Shown: in pieces, positions 12,101-24,021 of the stretch
Numbering within the stretch: position 1 is the first letter of the stretch
How the letters are laid out: each line of letters starts with the position of its first letter
From: Heliocidaris tuberculata
Taxonomy: Eukaryota; Echinodermata; Echinoidea; Camarodonta; Echinometridae
Direction of reading: 5' to 3'
Assembly: GCA_025618425.1 (NCBI GenBank)
Contig: CM046850.1
Span: forward strand, 8,473,749-8,537,748
Length of the DNA stretch: 64,000 bases
Program-made: the position numbers and the translations under genes
Notes under the pieces: generated by a model
Database searches by the model: none
The model's input: only the letters and a program-made list of their open reading frames with translations
Told to the model about the DNA's origin: nothing

Positions 12101-13950
12101 TTTAGGACAAGAAGACGAGATGACGAGTTATTAGAACTCGGCAAGTAGACTTATTTGGGACAAGAAGACGAGATAACAAGTTAATGGAACTCGGCAAGTC
12201 GACTTGTTTAGGACAAGAAGACGAGATGACGAGTTAATGCAACTTGGCACGTCGACTTGTCTGGGACAAAAAGACGAGATGACGAGTTATTGGAACTCGG
12301 CAAGTCGACTTGTTTGGGACAAGAAGACTAGTTGACCAATTAATTCAACTCGGCAAGTCGATTTGTTTGGGACAAGAAGACGAGTTGACGAGTTATTAGA
12401 ACTCGGCAAGTAGACTAGTTTAGGACAAGAAGACGAGATGATGAGTTATTGGAACTCAGCAAGTCGACATGTTTGGGACAAGAAGACGAGTTGACGAGTT
12501 ATTGGAACTCAGCAAGTGGACTAGTTTAGGACAAGAAGACGAGATGACGAGTTAATGGAACTCGGCAAGTCGACTTATTTGGGACAAGAAGACGAGATGA
12601 CGAGTTATTGGAACTCAGCAAGTCGACTTGTTTGACGAGTTATTGGAACTCGGCAAGTTGACTAGTTTAGGACAAGAAGACGAGATGACGAGTTATTAGA
12701 ACTCGGCAAGTAGACTTATTTGGGACAAGAAGACGAGATAACAAGTTAATGGAACTCGGCAAGTCGACTTGTTTAGGACAAGAAGACGAGATGACGAGTT
12801 ATTGGAACTCGGCAAGTCTACTTGTTTGGGACAAGAAGACGAGTTGACGAGTTAATTCAACTCGGCAAGTCGACTAGTTTAGGACAAGAAGACGAGATGA
12901 CGAGTTATTGGAACTCGGCAAGTCGACTTGTTTAGGACAAGAAGACGAGATGACGAGTTAATGCAACTTTGCACGTCGACTTGTTTGGGACAAAAAGACG
13001 AGATGACGGGTTAGTGGAACTCGGCAAGTCTACTTGTTTGGGACAAGAAGACGAGATGACGAGTTATTGGAACTCAGCAAGTCGACTTGTTTGACGAGTT
13101 ATTGGAACTCGGCAAGTTGACTAGTTTAGGACAAGAAGACGAGATGACGAGTTATTAGAACTCGGCAAGTAGACTTATTTGGGACAAGAAGACGAGATAA
13201 CAAGTTAATGGAACTCGGCAAGTCGACTTGTTTAGGACAAGAAGACGAGATGACGAGTTAATGCAACTTGGCACGTCGACTTGTCTGGGACAAAAAGACG
13301 AGATGACGAGTTATTGGAACTCGGCAAGTCGACTTGTTTGGGACAAGAAGACTAGTTGACCAATTAATTCAACTCGGCAAGTCGATTTGTTTGGGACAAG
13401 AAGACGAGTTGACGAGTTATTAGAACTCGGCAAGTAGACTAGTTTAGGACAAGAAGACGAGATGATGAGTTATTGGAACTCAGCAAGTCGACATGTTTGG
13501 GACAAGAAGACGAGTTGACGAGTTATTGGAACTCAGCAAGTGGACTAGTTTAGGACAAGAAGACGAGATGACGAGTTATTAGAACTCGGCAAGTAGACTT
13601 ATTTGGGACAAGAAGACGAGATAACAAGTTAATGGAACTCGGCAAGACGACTTGTTTAGGACAAGAAGACGAGATGACGAGTTAATGCAACTTTGCACGT
13701 CGACTTGTTTGGGACAAAAAGACGAGATGACGGGTTAGTGGAACTCGGCAAGTCGACTTGTTTGGGACAAGAAGACGAGATGACAAGTTATTTCAACTCG
13801 GCAAGTCGACTAGTTTAGGACAAGAAGACGAGATGACGAGTTATTGGAACTCAGCAAGTGGACTTGTTTGGGACAAGAAGAGGAGTTGACGAGTTATTGG
13901 AACTCGGCAAGTTGACTAGTTTAGGACAAGAAGACGAGATAACAAGTTAT
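9123..13950 (+). repeat. 53-bp minisatellite array, about 90 copies
   Basis: The core monomer begins GGGACAAGAAGACGAGATGA, continues CGAGTTATTGGAACTCGGC and ends AAGTCGACTTGTTT. Monomer spacing measured at 9547, 9600 and 9653 is 53 bp. Variant monomers (TTAATGCAACTTTGCACG, CTAGTTTAGGAC, ACCAATTAATTCAACTCGG) recur in a fixed order, giving higher-order structure. A truncated 35-bp monomer recurs at 9706, 10427, 11045, 11504, 12069, 12634 and 13093. Confidence 0.95.
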
Positions 13951-14262
13951 TGTTAACAAGTCGTCTTCTTGTATCAAACAAGTCGACTTGTCGAGTTTCA
14001 ATAACTCTTCATCCTGTATTTTTGTCCCAAACAAGTCGATTTGCCGAGTTTCCTCAACTGGTCATCTTGTCTTCTTATCTCAAACCAGGTGACTTGCCAA
14101 AAGTTCCAATAACAAGTCTACTCTTCTTGTCCCAAACAAGTCGACTTGCCGAGTTTCAACAACTCGTCTTCTTGTCTTGTTGTCCAGAACAAGTCGACTT
14201 GCCGAGTTCCAACAACTCGTCTTCTCGTCATTTTATCTAGTCTTCTCGTCTTCTTATCTCTC
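13951..14262 (-). repeat. Inverted, diverged end of the minisatellite
   Basis: From about 13950 the same motif runs in reverse complement (for example CAAACAAGTCGACTTG and GAGTTCCAACAACTCGTC), about six more-diverged monomers. The array is therefore inverted at its right end. Confidence 0.85.
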
Positions 14263-14290
14263 ATCTGGTAGGCACTTATAAACTTCCGTA

Positions 14291-15770
14291 ATTATGACCA
14301 TGTGATGATTACATAATCGATTACATAATCATGTGAATGCCTATTGTTTCACGTGTATTCTCATTGGTTTTCAAGATTCTTCCCGACTTGCCTCCCTCTC
14401 TCTCGATCTTTCGATCTCTTTCGTTTTTCCTTTCACTTCTTTTTTCCTTCTTGTTTCTTGATATTTCTGAGTACATTTTTCAAAGACTCTCTCCCTATGC
14501 CTCTTTTTTTATATTTCTCTCCCTTGACGATATGCATACGTATTTTGTTGATATTAGTAGGTCTTATGAAATTTTATTCATTAATAGTTTGAGGCTTCAG
14601 TATTTTTGTATTGTTTAATGATGTACTGTTTTCTAATGTATTTTGGAAGGATTTCTAGAGATTCTTCTCTTTTCGTCTTACTCTCGCTCTTTCGTTTTCC
14701 TAATTCACTCCTTTTCCTGTTCTCCTGTTTCTTTATATCATGTCTACCCCTCTCCATACCATCTCTTTTTCAATATCTCTCCTTCTTTTCCTTTTTCCTT
14801 GGGCGCTCATTGCCCTTTTTTGCTCCTAAAAATGTATAACAAAATTTGAGGGTCCTAGTCAGTGTTCAAGTTAAGAAAGATTCTTTTCCATTATTCTCAT
14901 TGTAAGTGATGTTCATTCTTGTAATGATGTCACATAATGATGGCGGCGGGGGGGGGGGGGGGGGGGGGGGGGTTACAAACCTCTCCGTTCCCAGAATATG
15001 AAGACTTTGAATTTTCAAACACAAGCAAAATCATGGTCTATTTCCAATGTCAAACCTTTTGCATGAATGGGCAGCAAGGCTTTACAACCCAATAAGCTAT
15101 CCTCTTCCATCTCGCTTGAAATCATATAATTTAGTGGCAATCTAGACTATGCTTACCAGAAATAGGACATTATCGTAATACATGTATATTCAAATTTAAT
15201 GCATCCATCTTTGTCAAGTCCCTATACTTCGTCAATAGGCAAGCGTGTACATAATTATTGACTGCATTATAAAAACAGTCTATTTCCTTTTACATCGCCT
15301 CTTTCTGACAGTACTATAACCGCCTTAAGATCTTTGCTCTCCACGCTTAGTGACGCCCCTGATTAAGTGTTTATGTATTTATTATTATTGGTAGCTGTAA
15401 ATCGGTTTTATTGATTTACTATGAACACACAATTAATGCCAAGAGTTAATAGCAAGGTCCAATGTTTATGGATAAATGAACAATAAAATGCTAAAAAGGA
15501 ACAATCTATATTGTAAAATGGGACAGTTCGTATTAAAAACAAACACGATATAGCAAAAAGTAATACATGTACATTCATTTCAATTGCTCTCTATTTGCTT
15601 TAAAATGCACATATAAAAATACAGGAATATATCAATATATGCATGTACAAAGAAAAACAAACAACAGCAACAGTATATACAGTGTTCTACAAAAACGCAC
15701 ATTCATAATACTATGTATTTTTAAGAAAGAAAAAGAAAAAGAAAAAGAAAAATAAGGTATCAGGATAAAA
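14291..15770. other. Intergenic, pyrimidine-rich, no gene recognised
   Basis: 14390-14830 is strongly CT-rich and yields short spurious frames. A run of 25 G lies at 14948-14972. An (AAAAAG)n-like stretch is at 15722-15752. Nothing else recognised. Confidence 0.6.
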
Positions 15771-17255
15771 TCAGAGTGTGCATAAATATGAGATAATTTC
15801 CTCACACTCCTCTCGATTCAAAACTCCCCTACATAAGTAATCATCCATTGAGTTTATCAACTTCTTTACTTGTTCAACTATGCATATTGTCTCATCATGC
15901 AATTTACATTGCACATCCCACTGCTCTTGAATTTCTTTATTATCCATGAAGTACTTATCATTCAAGTATCTTATGTTACCCCCCAACGCAGAATGAGCTC
16001 CATACCGGGCCATTCCAGGAATAAATGCCACTGAATAATTCTTAGAATTTAGAATTCAAAGTTTTCACAATAAAAGAAAAACATCTTTTTGCAAACCATA
16101 ACTCTGGATCCATAACACAATAAGGTAAAAATGGCAGTGTGTCTGCCATGGAATTTTCCAAACCCTTATTGCAACCTGCCATTGTCTACAAATACTACTG
16201 ATGCATTTATCAAACAGAGGATATAACTGTGAGCTGTAGAAACTTGAGCAATATTTATGGAACAAAATATGAGAGTTATATAACTATACAAAAACATATT
16301 ACATTGTCGATTAAAATATCAAACACACTTTGAAACATCAAAATCATTAATATTTTTAGAAATAACATGACCTACAGAAGTTACTTTGGATGCAGTCTCT
16401 ACATTTCTCCATTTATCATGATCCCTGGATCCATAACTGGTTTACCATTGCAACTTAAATACTATTAAAGGAGAATGAAACCCTGGGGAAAATCAATTTT
16501 AATGAAAGGAGAGGACAGAGAGAAGCAATTTTTGAAAAGGTTCCATCAAAATCGGTTACGAAATGAGACAGTTATGAAAGTTTGAAAAGTCTCAATTTAC
16601 TTTCTATGGCGATCCTCGAATTGGCAATGTTGCTTCAAAATGGCAGGTGTAGTAGTACAACTCTTGATATGTTTTGTACACAAAATTTCATATTTTCTCC
16701 ATTATCTCTAAAGATGCTGCTTGTCTTTTTGTGAACTCAACATATTTTGTGTCAAATACATTTTCCCATGACATATCTTGAGCTAAGGAGACAAGCTGCA
16801 CCTTGAGAGATAATGGGGAAAATATGAAATTTTGTGTACAAAACAAATGGAGAGTTGTACTACTAAACCTGTCACTTTGAAGCAACATTGCCAATTTGAG
16901 GATCGCCATAGAAAGTAAATTGAGATTTTTCAAACTTTTATAACTTTCTCATTTCGTAAACCGATTTTGATGAAACTTTTTTTTGAAATTGCTTCTCTCT
17001 ATCCTCTCTTTTCATTAAAATTGATTTCCCCCAGGTTTTCATTCTCCTTTAACTGACTCTTTTGATTCAGCATTAAACTGAATATAAAATTTAGCAACAT
17101 AATCTGAACAAATTGTAGCCATTTCATAAAGGGCAGTCACGCTAGGTGAGAGCAGTGTCAAATCATCTGCATAAGCAAATGCTCCTGCAAAAAACATTGC
17201 CCATAAAGCATCCCATCCCATTTTCAGATAACTCTTGTATCAGCCCATCTAGATG
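15771..17255 (-). mobile_element. Decayed non-LTR retrotransposon (LINE), 3' part of ORF2
   Basis: On the minus strand, 17255-17190 reads LDGLIQELSENGMGC and then, after a frameshift, FAYADDLTLLSPS, the catalytic YADD block of LINE reverse transcriptases. 16265-16065 reads CSSFYSSQLYPLF and WKIPWQTH, and 16031-15771 reads GGNIRYLNDKYF, both typical of the C-terminal region after the RT in CR1-like LINEs; the frame stops at 15771. The copy has frameshifts and stops, lacks its 5' part, and is split by a foldback element. The exact clade is not certain. Confidence 0.75.
16469..17048. mobile_element. TTAA-flanked foldback element inside the LINE
   Basis: Arms of over 200 bp (left AGGAGAATGAAACCCTGGGG, right CCAGGTTTTCATTCTCC) are bounded by TTAA at 16465-16468 and 17049-17052. 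The arms carry ATGGCGATCCTC and TTGGCAATGTTGCTTC. No coding capacity. The TTAA target suggests mobilisation by a piggyBac-type transposase. Confidence 0.75.
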
Positions 17256-18506
17256 TAAACAAAAAAAAAAGGCAAGGAGAAATAACCCCACTCTGTTTAC
17301 TATCATTTTTATCTGTGAAATAATCAGAATATGTCTTGCTCAATTTCAACCGTAGCTTTTGATTCTTATACATATAAGAGAGATGACTATTATATGGTGA
17401 AAAAAGATTTTTTTTTTTTACTTTAATTTATGCCAATGTTGAATGCAAATTAGCAAAATTGGGTCTTCAATTAAAGAAAAAAAAGTGCTCCATGTAACTT
17501 TAGACATTACTCTTCAAGAATATACTATTCAAAAGCAGCAACAATGAACTTCATTTTTGTCAAAAAGTTTGGAATAGTCCTAACACACTCTCACAATTAC
17601 ACTGAAAAAAAAAAATAATTGCAATCACTTATGTATGTAGGGGGGATCCAGGATTTTGTAAGAAGGGGGGGGGGGCACAAATCTCAGAAAGTTTTCTGAT
17701 AAGCAAAAAAAAAAAGAAAAAGAAAAAAAGAAGGCTACCTATACATGTACATTTGCAGCTTGAAGCAACTTATGGGGGGGGGGGGTATGGGCAGATAAAA
17801 AAAGACATTACATACAAATAATCTGTGCTGTATCTGAAAGGGTAATAGTCCAGTATTTTGAAGAGACAACTGTTCTCAATTCTCAGGTATCAGTCAATAG
17901 TTTGTGACATTTTTTAACAGAAATACTACGAATAAATATTGGGAGTATATTGTATTTGCCAATGAGATATACGCACATTCATATCCAAGCAACTGTCAAC
18001 CTCAAAATGACGCACCTTTAAGTTTGCCTAAAAGAATCTTCCAAGATAGATTAAACCGAGATAAGAATATTCAAATTCAAATTCAAATTCATATTTATTT
18101 CATCTCCAACAGGAAGAAAAACAATGGCATTACAGGTATTATTACAGAAAATATGAAAAAATATATGTATATATTCATTTTTTATTTCTTGATACGTGTA
18201 CAAGTACACTGTATAAACATAAATAAATTATTAAAAGAAATTCTTAAATTTCTGAGGAAAATGGAGGGATCCACTAAAAAGCAGTGCCTGTACTTTGTGG
18301 ACCCCCCAGAGAAAAATAAAATTGTTTCAAATTGTGCCTACGAAGACTTGGAAAACACAAAACAATATAGTGCGCTTCACATTACTGCATCTAAGAGCAG
18401 AGATAATTAAGTACACTTTGGAACCTTTGTTGGCAAAACTACTCTTTTTTTCACACCCACTTCCCCTTCACTTGCATGTAAAGTCACGTAAAATGTTTTT
18501 TGCATG
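17256..18506. other. Intergenic, low-complexity rich, no gene recognised
   Basis: Contains A-runs, short G-runs near 17664 and 17774, and (CAAATT)n-like sequence near 18076. A 168-codon plus-strand frame at 17904-18410 has no recognisable domain and a low-complexity composition; I do not call it a gene. Confidence 0.5.
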
Positions 18507-20529
18507 GTCCGTTGTCAAGTGGTAAAAAAATAGCCTTTCTAAAAATTTTGTGAGGGTTTTTGGAAACATACATTTTTAGAAAGATAATGTCATGACTAAA
18601 ATCATTCACACTGTTTCCAAATTTTAAAATGGTCTAAAGTTACTTTTCAGGTACTTTTAGAATGCTGATTTTGGTCAAATTTATGATTTTTGAATCATTT
18701 TTTTTAGAAAATGCTCTTAACTGTAATATTGATAGGAATTACAAGTGTTTATATAGATATTGCTGATGATTTTCATGAAAAAACAGTGCAGAAAAATATA
18801 TAATTATAGCAAATATAGGCTCTTTTTCATATCTAGTACGCCCTCTATGATAATTATAAAACATCATCTTCTGCTCTCATGACTGTTTCCGACAGTGTTG
18901 AACTAACATCAAACTGTAATACCGTATATTAGTGAAAAATAATCAATAAATGGCATGATACAGTGTAAGTTGGCACATGAAGTGACAGTCAAATCAACAG
19001 TGGTATAAAAAAAAAGGTATCAACAGAATTAGAATAGCGATATGCAACAGGATCAACACTGGTTGTACAACAAACAATAATTCTCGTGTTGATAGTTGCC
19101 TCTCTTAGTTTTGTCTCCCCTTTTTCCAAAATTTGATTCATCACATTGTCTGTCATTCCATCCTGGCATTGTGCATGAAAACCTGCCCTTTCCATGAACC
19201 TACAAATGAAATTTAATGTCCGCCCTTCGGCATGCTATAACAAAAACATAAATTCTATTCATTCAAAAAGATCCAGAGGAGGTAAGTTTGTTATACTTTA
19301 AGCTGAACATCAAGGTAAATCGTGATATAAATTTATATAATATCAGCTCCTTCATTTTTGGATCTCATATTCAAATTTAGTTAGACAATTCATTTCGAAT
19401 CTCATAAAGCTGTGAAATTTACCATTCCTGCTCAAGTGATTGTATTCAAGTGTGCCAATTTACTTTTAAAGCAAATTAAAGGAGAATTAACCCTAGAATA
19501 TAAATGTACTTTTGTTCAAATGTGTAATATATTCTTAATCACTGGCCTGTGTCACTTTAGAAATAAAATATCAGAAAAGGGTTTAAATCAAGACATTCTA
19601 GCACACGGTATCATCTGCTAACACTTTACATGGGGGATGCCATTTTCTTGATGATATGGAGTTGTACATGAACCATTGGAAACTGTTCCGGTCAGGAAGA
19701 TATTTTAAATCCTAGAGCTAAATTGCTTCTTTTCATTACAAAAAAATCCCCATATATAATGGAAAATACATAACAAGTGTATACATATATTCTGAAATTT
19801 GAAATTTATAGATTTCTTTTTAAATTCTCTGGTTTTGCTAAATAGAAATCGATTTCTTGTGCTTGCCTGGCAGAGCAGAACATAATTTATACAATGCGCA
19901 TTCTGACTGTTGAAGTCCATTATCTCAAAGCAGGTGAATGCATAGTTTGTCACTATTGACACTCAGGAAAGTTATCATCCATAAATTTGAATTAATTTGC
20001 TCCGTCGCATACGTCATAGTATCAAGGAAATAGATTTCTATTTAGTAAAATAGTAATTTTCAAAGAAATATAAAACACATTTTCGTTTTTAGAATTTATG
20101 TATATATCTGTTAAATATTTTAAATCTCAAATGGGATTTTGTATCAGGAAGAAAGACAATTTTGCATTCGGATTAAAAATATCTTTATGTACACATCAAG
20201 AAAATGGCAGCCACCAGGTATCGCTAGCAAACGATGAATTTTGCTGAGAAAATCTTGATTTATACCCATCTCGTATATTTTAATGCAAACTTACATAGGA
20301 CAAGAAGAAGGAATAGATTACATCTTTGAATATAAGCACATTTATATTTTGAGGTTAATTCCCCTTTAAGATATCGTATTGTTGAATTATTATTAGAATT
20401 CCCCCTTCCCATCTTGCTAAATGATCTCTCTCCAGTCTCTCTCTTTCTCTCTCTCTTCCTTCCTTCCTTTCATCTTTTTCTTCCTCTTCTTCTATTTCTC
20501 TTCTTCATTTTCTCTTTTCTTTCTCTTAA

Positions 20530-21027
20530 AGGGGAAGTTCACCCCGAAGATTTCTTGAGTTTAAAAAATGCAGCAAAAATAAAGAAAAATAATGCCGAAA
20601 GTTTGGACAAAATCCGTTAAAGAATAACGGAGTTATGGACTTCTGAAGTTTTGATTTTGTGACGTCACATGCGAGCAGCTCCTCCATTATGTAATGTGAT
20701 AAATATTCCATAAAATACAGTTTTCTCAGAAAATTTAGAATATTTTCGTCTGTGCATTTGATATATTGTCAGAAATGATATTCAGTACTAGATTCTGAAA
20801 AGAAACAATATTAATTTATCGTGGAACGTAAAAAAAAATGCGAATATGTGGAATATTTATTACATGACCAATGGGCAGCTGCTCGCATGTGACGTCACGA
20901 ATCCAAAACTTTAAATACTCATAACTCTTTTATTATTTGACCGATTTTCATCAAACCTTCGCCAATATTTTTCTTTATTTTTTCTGCATTTTTTAAACTC
21001 AAGTAATCTTCAGGGTGAACTTCCCCT
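20530..21027. mobile_element. TTAA-type MITE, family 1
   Basis: TTAA|AGGGGAAGTTCACCCCGAAG at the left and GGGTGAACTTCCCCT|TTAA at the right, about 500 bp, non-coding. A close inverted copy is at 27494-27991. Both contain TGACGTCACATGCGAGCAGC near each end. Confidence 0.85.
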
Positions 21028-21064
21028 TTAACCCTTCTCCTTTTTCTTTTCACTCAAGCTAATA

Positions 21065-21236
21065 CAGTGGAACCTCATTATAAAGAACACTGTTATAACA
21101 AACTCTCGTTATAACAAGGTGATTTTGCCGGTCCCACTTCTTTGTATTCTATTGTTTTTTGCCCTAATATAACAAGGTTTCAATATAAAGAGGTAATTTC
21201 CTTAGTCCCAAGGAGTTTGTTACAGCGAGGTCCCAC
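21065..21236. mobile_element. Short pogo-like element, degenerate copy
   Basis: Begins TA|CAGTGGAACCTCATTATAA and ends near GCGAGGTCCCAC. It shares TTTTGCCGGTCCCACTTC and AAGGAGTTTGTTA with 23102-23258. CAGTGGAACCTCG ends at a TA are typical of pogo/Tigger-like MITEs; the family call is tentative. Confidence 0.55.
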
Positions 21237-21524
21237 GAATTGAATATCTTCCAGTATTTATGTATTCTACTGGGTATACATGTATTTGACACCAAATAAA
21301 AAACACCTTCAAAACAATGTTTCGTATGATATTCGGCAAATTTGGTTTGACCCCCTTCCCCCATTTATGCCCATGATCTACTACCATTATATAATCAAGC
21401 TTTGATTCTTTATCATATTGATAAAATTTCCTTTTGAGTCTTTACAGAAAGAAGGATGTTAATTTTAGATCATAATACTGTAATAATTACGAGATGATGG
21501 AAGCCCCAAATGAAACACGCTTAA

Positions 21525-22106
21525 AGGGAAATCCAACCTTAATAGCAAGTTGCTTTGAAAGAAAGAGGAAAAATCAGAGAAGCAGATTGGTGAAAGTTTG
21601 AACGAAATCGGACAAGCAATAAGAGAGTTATGAATTTTTGAAAGTTGTAATCACTATGCTTATGGGAATTTCAAATTGGCCGAATAGGTAATGTCACTGT
21701 GATGTAGCTGTGGACAACTCCCCCATTCGCTCTAACACACAACATGACTAAAAAGTCACTTTTTTCAAAATGCATTACTCAGTAGGATCTTTCGTTCATG
21801 AAGACCTATGACAATATGCTATCTCCAATATATTTTGAGTACAGCCCCGAGGGTAAAAGCACCTCGAAGAAAACCGCAAATTAATGATATTTTTGTGTAC
21901 GACAAATTGGAGAGTTGTCCACAAAAATGTCACAATTGACTCACCAAATTGCCAATTTAAGACTCGCATAGATGTAGTGATCTCATTTTTCAAACATCCA
22001 TAACTTTCTTAGTCCTTGTCTGATTTCTTTCAAACTTTCACCATCCTGTTTTTCTTATTTTTCTGCTTTCACACAAATCATCTTATTACCAAGGTTGGAT
22101 TGCCCT
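21525..22106. mobile_element. TTAA-type MITE, family 2
   Basis: TTAA|AGGGAAATCCAACCTTAA at the left and AAGGTTGGATTGCCCT|TTAA at the right. Related to 37070-38008 in the same orientation (shared GAAATCGGACAAGCA and GTGATGTAGC). Non-coding. Confidence 0.8.
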
Positions 22107-23101
22107 TTAAAAACAACTACAGTATAGGTAATTACTATATAACAAAAGAAATCAACTTTATTATATTAATATATACCTTATTCTATACAAATGAAAGAAG
22201 ACAAATATTTCATTTACAGTGAATAGGGTGGGGTTGAAAAACGTATCTGGAGAAAGTGGAGAGAGAGAGAGAGAGAGAGAGAGTTTATCAATGTGGAAGG
22301 GAAAGCATAATAGTGCATTAAGATAAAAACAAAATAATTTTAAATAATACATTGAATCATAATACAATCAAAGAGTAGTGGTACACTGTAACATTTCCTA
22401 CAATAAATCACTTCCATAATGAAGATTTATTTCACTGCTTCATGAAATTTGAAAGAAATTAATGCGAGTGGTATGAGGTCCAAGAATGCAGGCGCTGATG
22501 CTATAATAAGCTACAGCTCAAGAGACCAACATTCCAGGAGACAGTCCACCAGGTCTTCCAGGCCTTCTGACAGTTCTTTTTTCTTTCTTTTTCTTTTAAG
22601 GGTTCACGAGAAGCATGGCCAATATGACACTGAAATTTTCCCTTTTATGTAGGCCTGTTTTTTTGTTTTATGGTTCTAGCTCGTGGCCTGTCGGTCTCAT
22701 TAACAAACATAACGCCAGGATGCAAGTGAGATTAATATTTATTTCTAAAAACACCAATGGGAAAATGGGCACAACGTAAACTGGTGCGCAAGAGATTGGT
22801 AGAATCCAAATATTAGACAGAAATAAAGAGGAAGAGTATGCTGATAGAAAACAAATTACTGAGAGAAAAAAATTTAGTAAAACTATGAAGAAGAGTGTGG
22901 ATTATGTTGCATATCACTCTTCTAGTGATTATTTTCACATATAACTTTTGATTTCGACTGTCACTCAACTTATGTGCCAACATATTTTCAAAGTGAAAAA
23001 TATAATAAATATTATATTTTAGATGTTTTATTATATCATATCATATTATTTAATATAATTAATATTATGCCACTGATCGATTATTATACTGATATGCGTT
23101 C

Positions 23102-23258
23102 CAGTGGAACCTCGTTATAAAGAACATTTATAACAAGGTCATTTTCCCGGTCCCACTTCTTTGTATTCTATTGTTTTTTAGCCCTGATTTAACAAGATTT
23201 CGATATAAAGAGGTAATTTCCTTCGTCCCAAGGAGTTTGTTATAACGAGGTTCCACTG
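23102..23258. mobile_element. Short pogo-like element, intact ends
   Basis: CAGTGGAACCTCGTTATAA and TTATAACGAGGTTCCACTG are exact inverted repeats, with TA following the right end. It sits in the right arm of the 5.2-kb foldback and is absent from the left arm, so it inserted after the arms formed. Confidence 0.7.
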
Positions 23259-24021
23259 TATCATGTAAGTAGACTACACTGTCAGAAACAGTTAAAGAGC
23301 AATAGACAATGTTTCATAATTATCGTAGAGGGCGTATAAAATAAAATAGGAGTAAAAGCATATATTTGCTAAAATTATATATTTGTCTGCATTATTTTTT
23401 CACGAAAGTCATCTCCAATATCATTTCTATACAAACAGTGGGAATTCCGATCAGTAATGCAATTAAGTATTTTCTTTAAAAATAATTCAAAAATTATAAA
23501 TTTTACCAAAATCAGCATTCTAAAAATACCGGGAAAGTAACTTTAAACAAGTATTAAAATTTGGAAACAACTCTTACAGTTTCAGTCATGACATTATCTT
23601 TCTAAAAGTGTATGTTTCCAAAAATCCTCAGAAAAATTCCAATAATTGCCCATTTGACAACGGACTTTAATAGTAGTCTTTTGGGGTGGTTTGCCTTGTC
23701 ATGAAGTGAACAAGCTTTTTGCATTTGATCCACTCAAGGGGTTTCCAGCATTCCCCTCATGGAGTATCAAAATTCCAGGAGCATTATTTTCAACTTATTT
23801 CCATTTTGAAAACTGGATAAGCTGTTCGGACATGAGGCAAAGCACAAGAGACTAACTACTTTCTTTTTGGACCAATGGAATTTTTTCCGCATTTTTCCTG
23901 ATTTTTGGTAATTTTTCTCGAATTTCCTGACTTTTCCCTGACTGGAGGAAAAAAAGGAGAACCCATTTTCCATGTCTTCCTGATATCCAAGACAGCTGGG
24001 AACCCTGCACACACTGCTCTC

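Larger units (their letters stand above)
9103..14290. mobile_element. Minisatellite block bounded by a 20-bp inverted repeat
   Basis: TACGGAATCTTATAAGTGCC at 9103-9122 matches the reverse complement of 14271-14290 at 18 of 20 positions. Everything between is tandem repeat: about 4.8 kb in one orientation, then about 300 bp in the opposite one. The boundary symmetry suggests that one mobile unit contained the array. No open frame of note, no transposase, and no clear target duplication seen. Confidence 0.6.
18991..22955. other. Interior of the 5.2-kb foldback
   Basis: Holds two TTAA-type elements (20530-21027 and 21525-22106), a pogo-like short element (21065-21236), a CT-rich stretch (20420-20525) and a GA repeat (22259-22283). 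A 68-codon minus-strand frame at 18989-19195 follows an acceptor-like TTTGTAG, but it has no known domain and no donor. I do not call a gene here. Confidence 0.5.
18507..23665. mobile_element. 5.2-kb foldback: long inverted arms
   Basis: The left arm 18507-18990 and right arm 22956-23665 are inverted copies. Both carry GTCCGTTGTCAA at the outer end, then GACATTATCTTTCTAAAA, TACGCCCTCTATGATAATTA-type sequence, and GACAGTC with GTTGGCACAT at the inner end. The right arm is longer because a 157-bp element (23102-23258) sits in it. The 4-kb interior holds other short elements and no convincing gene. The 3' flank of CENP-E runs into the right arm. Confidence 0.7.

Noticed and set aside
9123..13950. 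CRISPR-like array
   Set aside because: The 53-bp monomers are contiguous with no unique spacers, there are no cas genes, and the genome is eukaryotic. It is a minisatellite.
13950..14240. A 96-codon frame with repeated SLLFLSQTSRLAEF-like words
   Set aside because: It is the inverted end of the 53-bp minisatellite read in one frame.
15771..16031. A small host gene with a CARD-like end (CRGVLNREECEEII)
   Set aside because: The upstream part (GGNIRYLNDKYF) and neighbouring fragments with YADD and YSSQLYPLF show it is the C-terminal end of a LINE.
17904..18410. A 168-codon plus-strand gene
   Set aside because: Low-complexity composition, no domain, and no supporting exon structure.
18989..19195. 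A possible exon after TTTGTAG with a 68-codon frame
   Set aside because: No recognisable domain, no donor or partner exon, and it lies inside a foldback structure.
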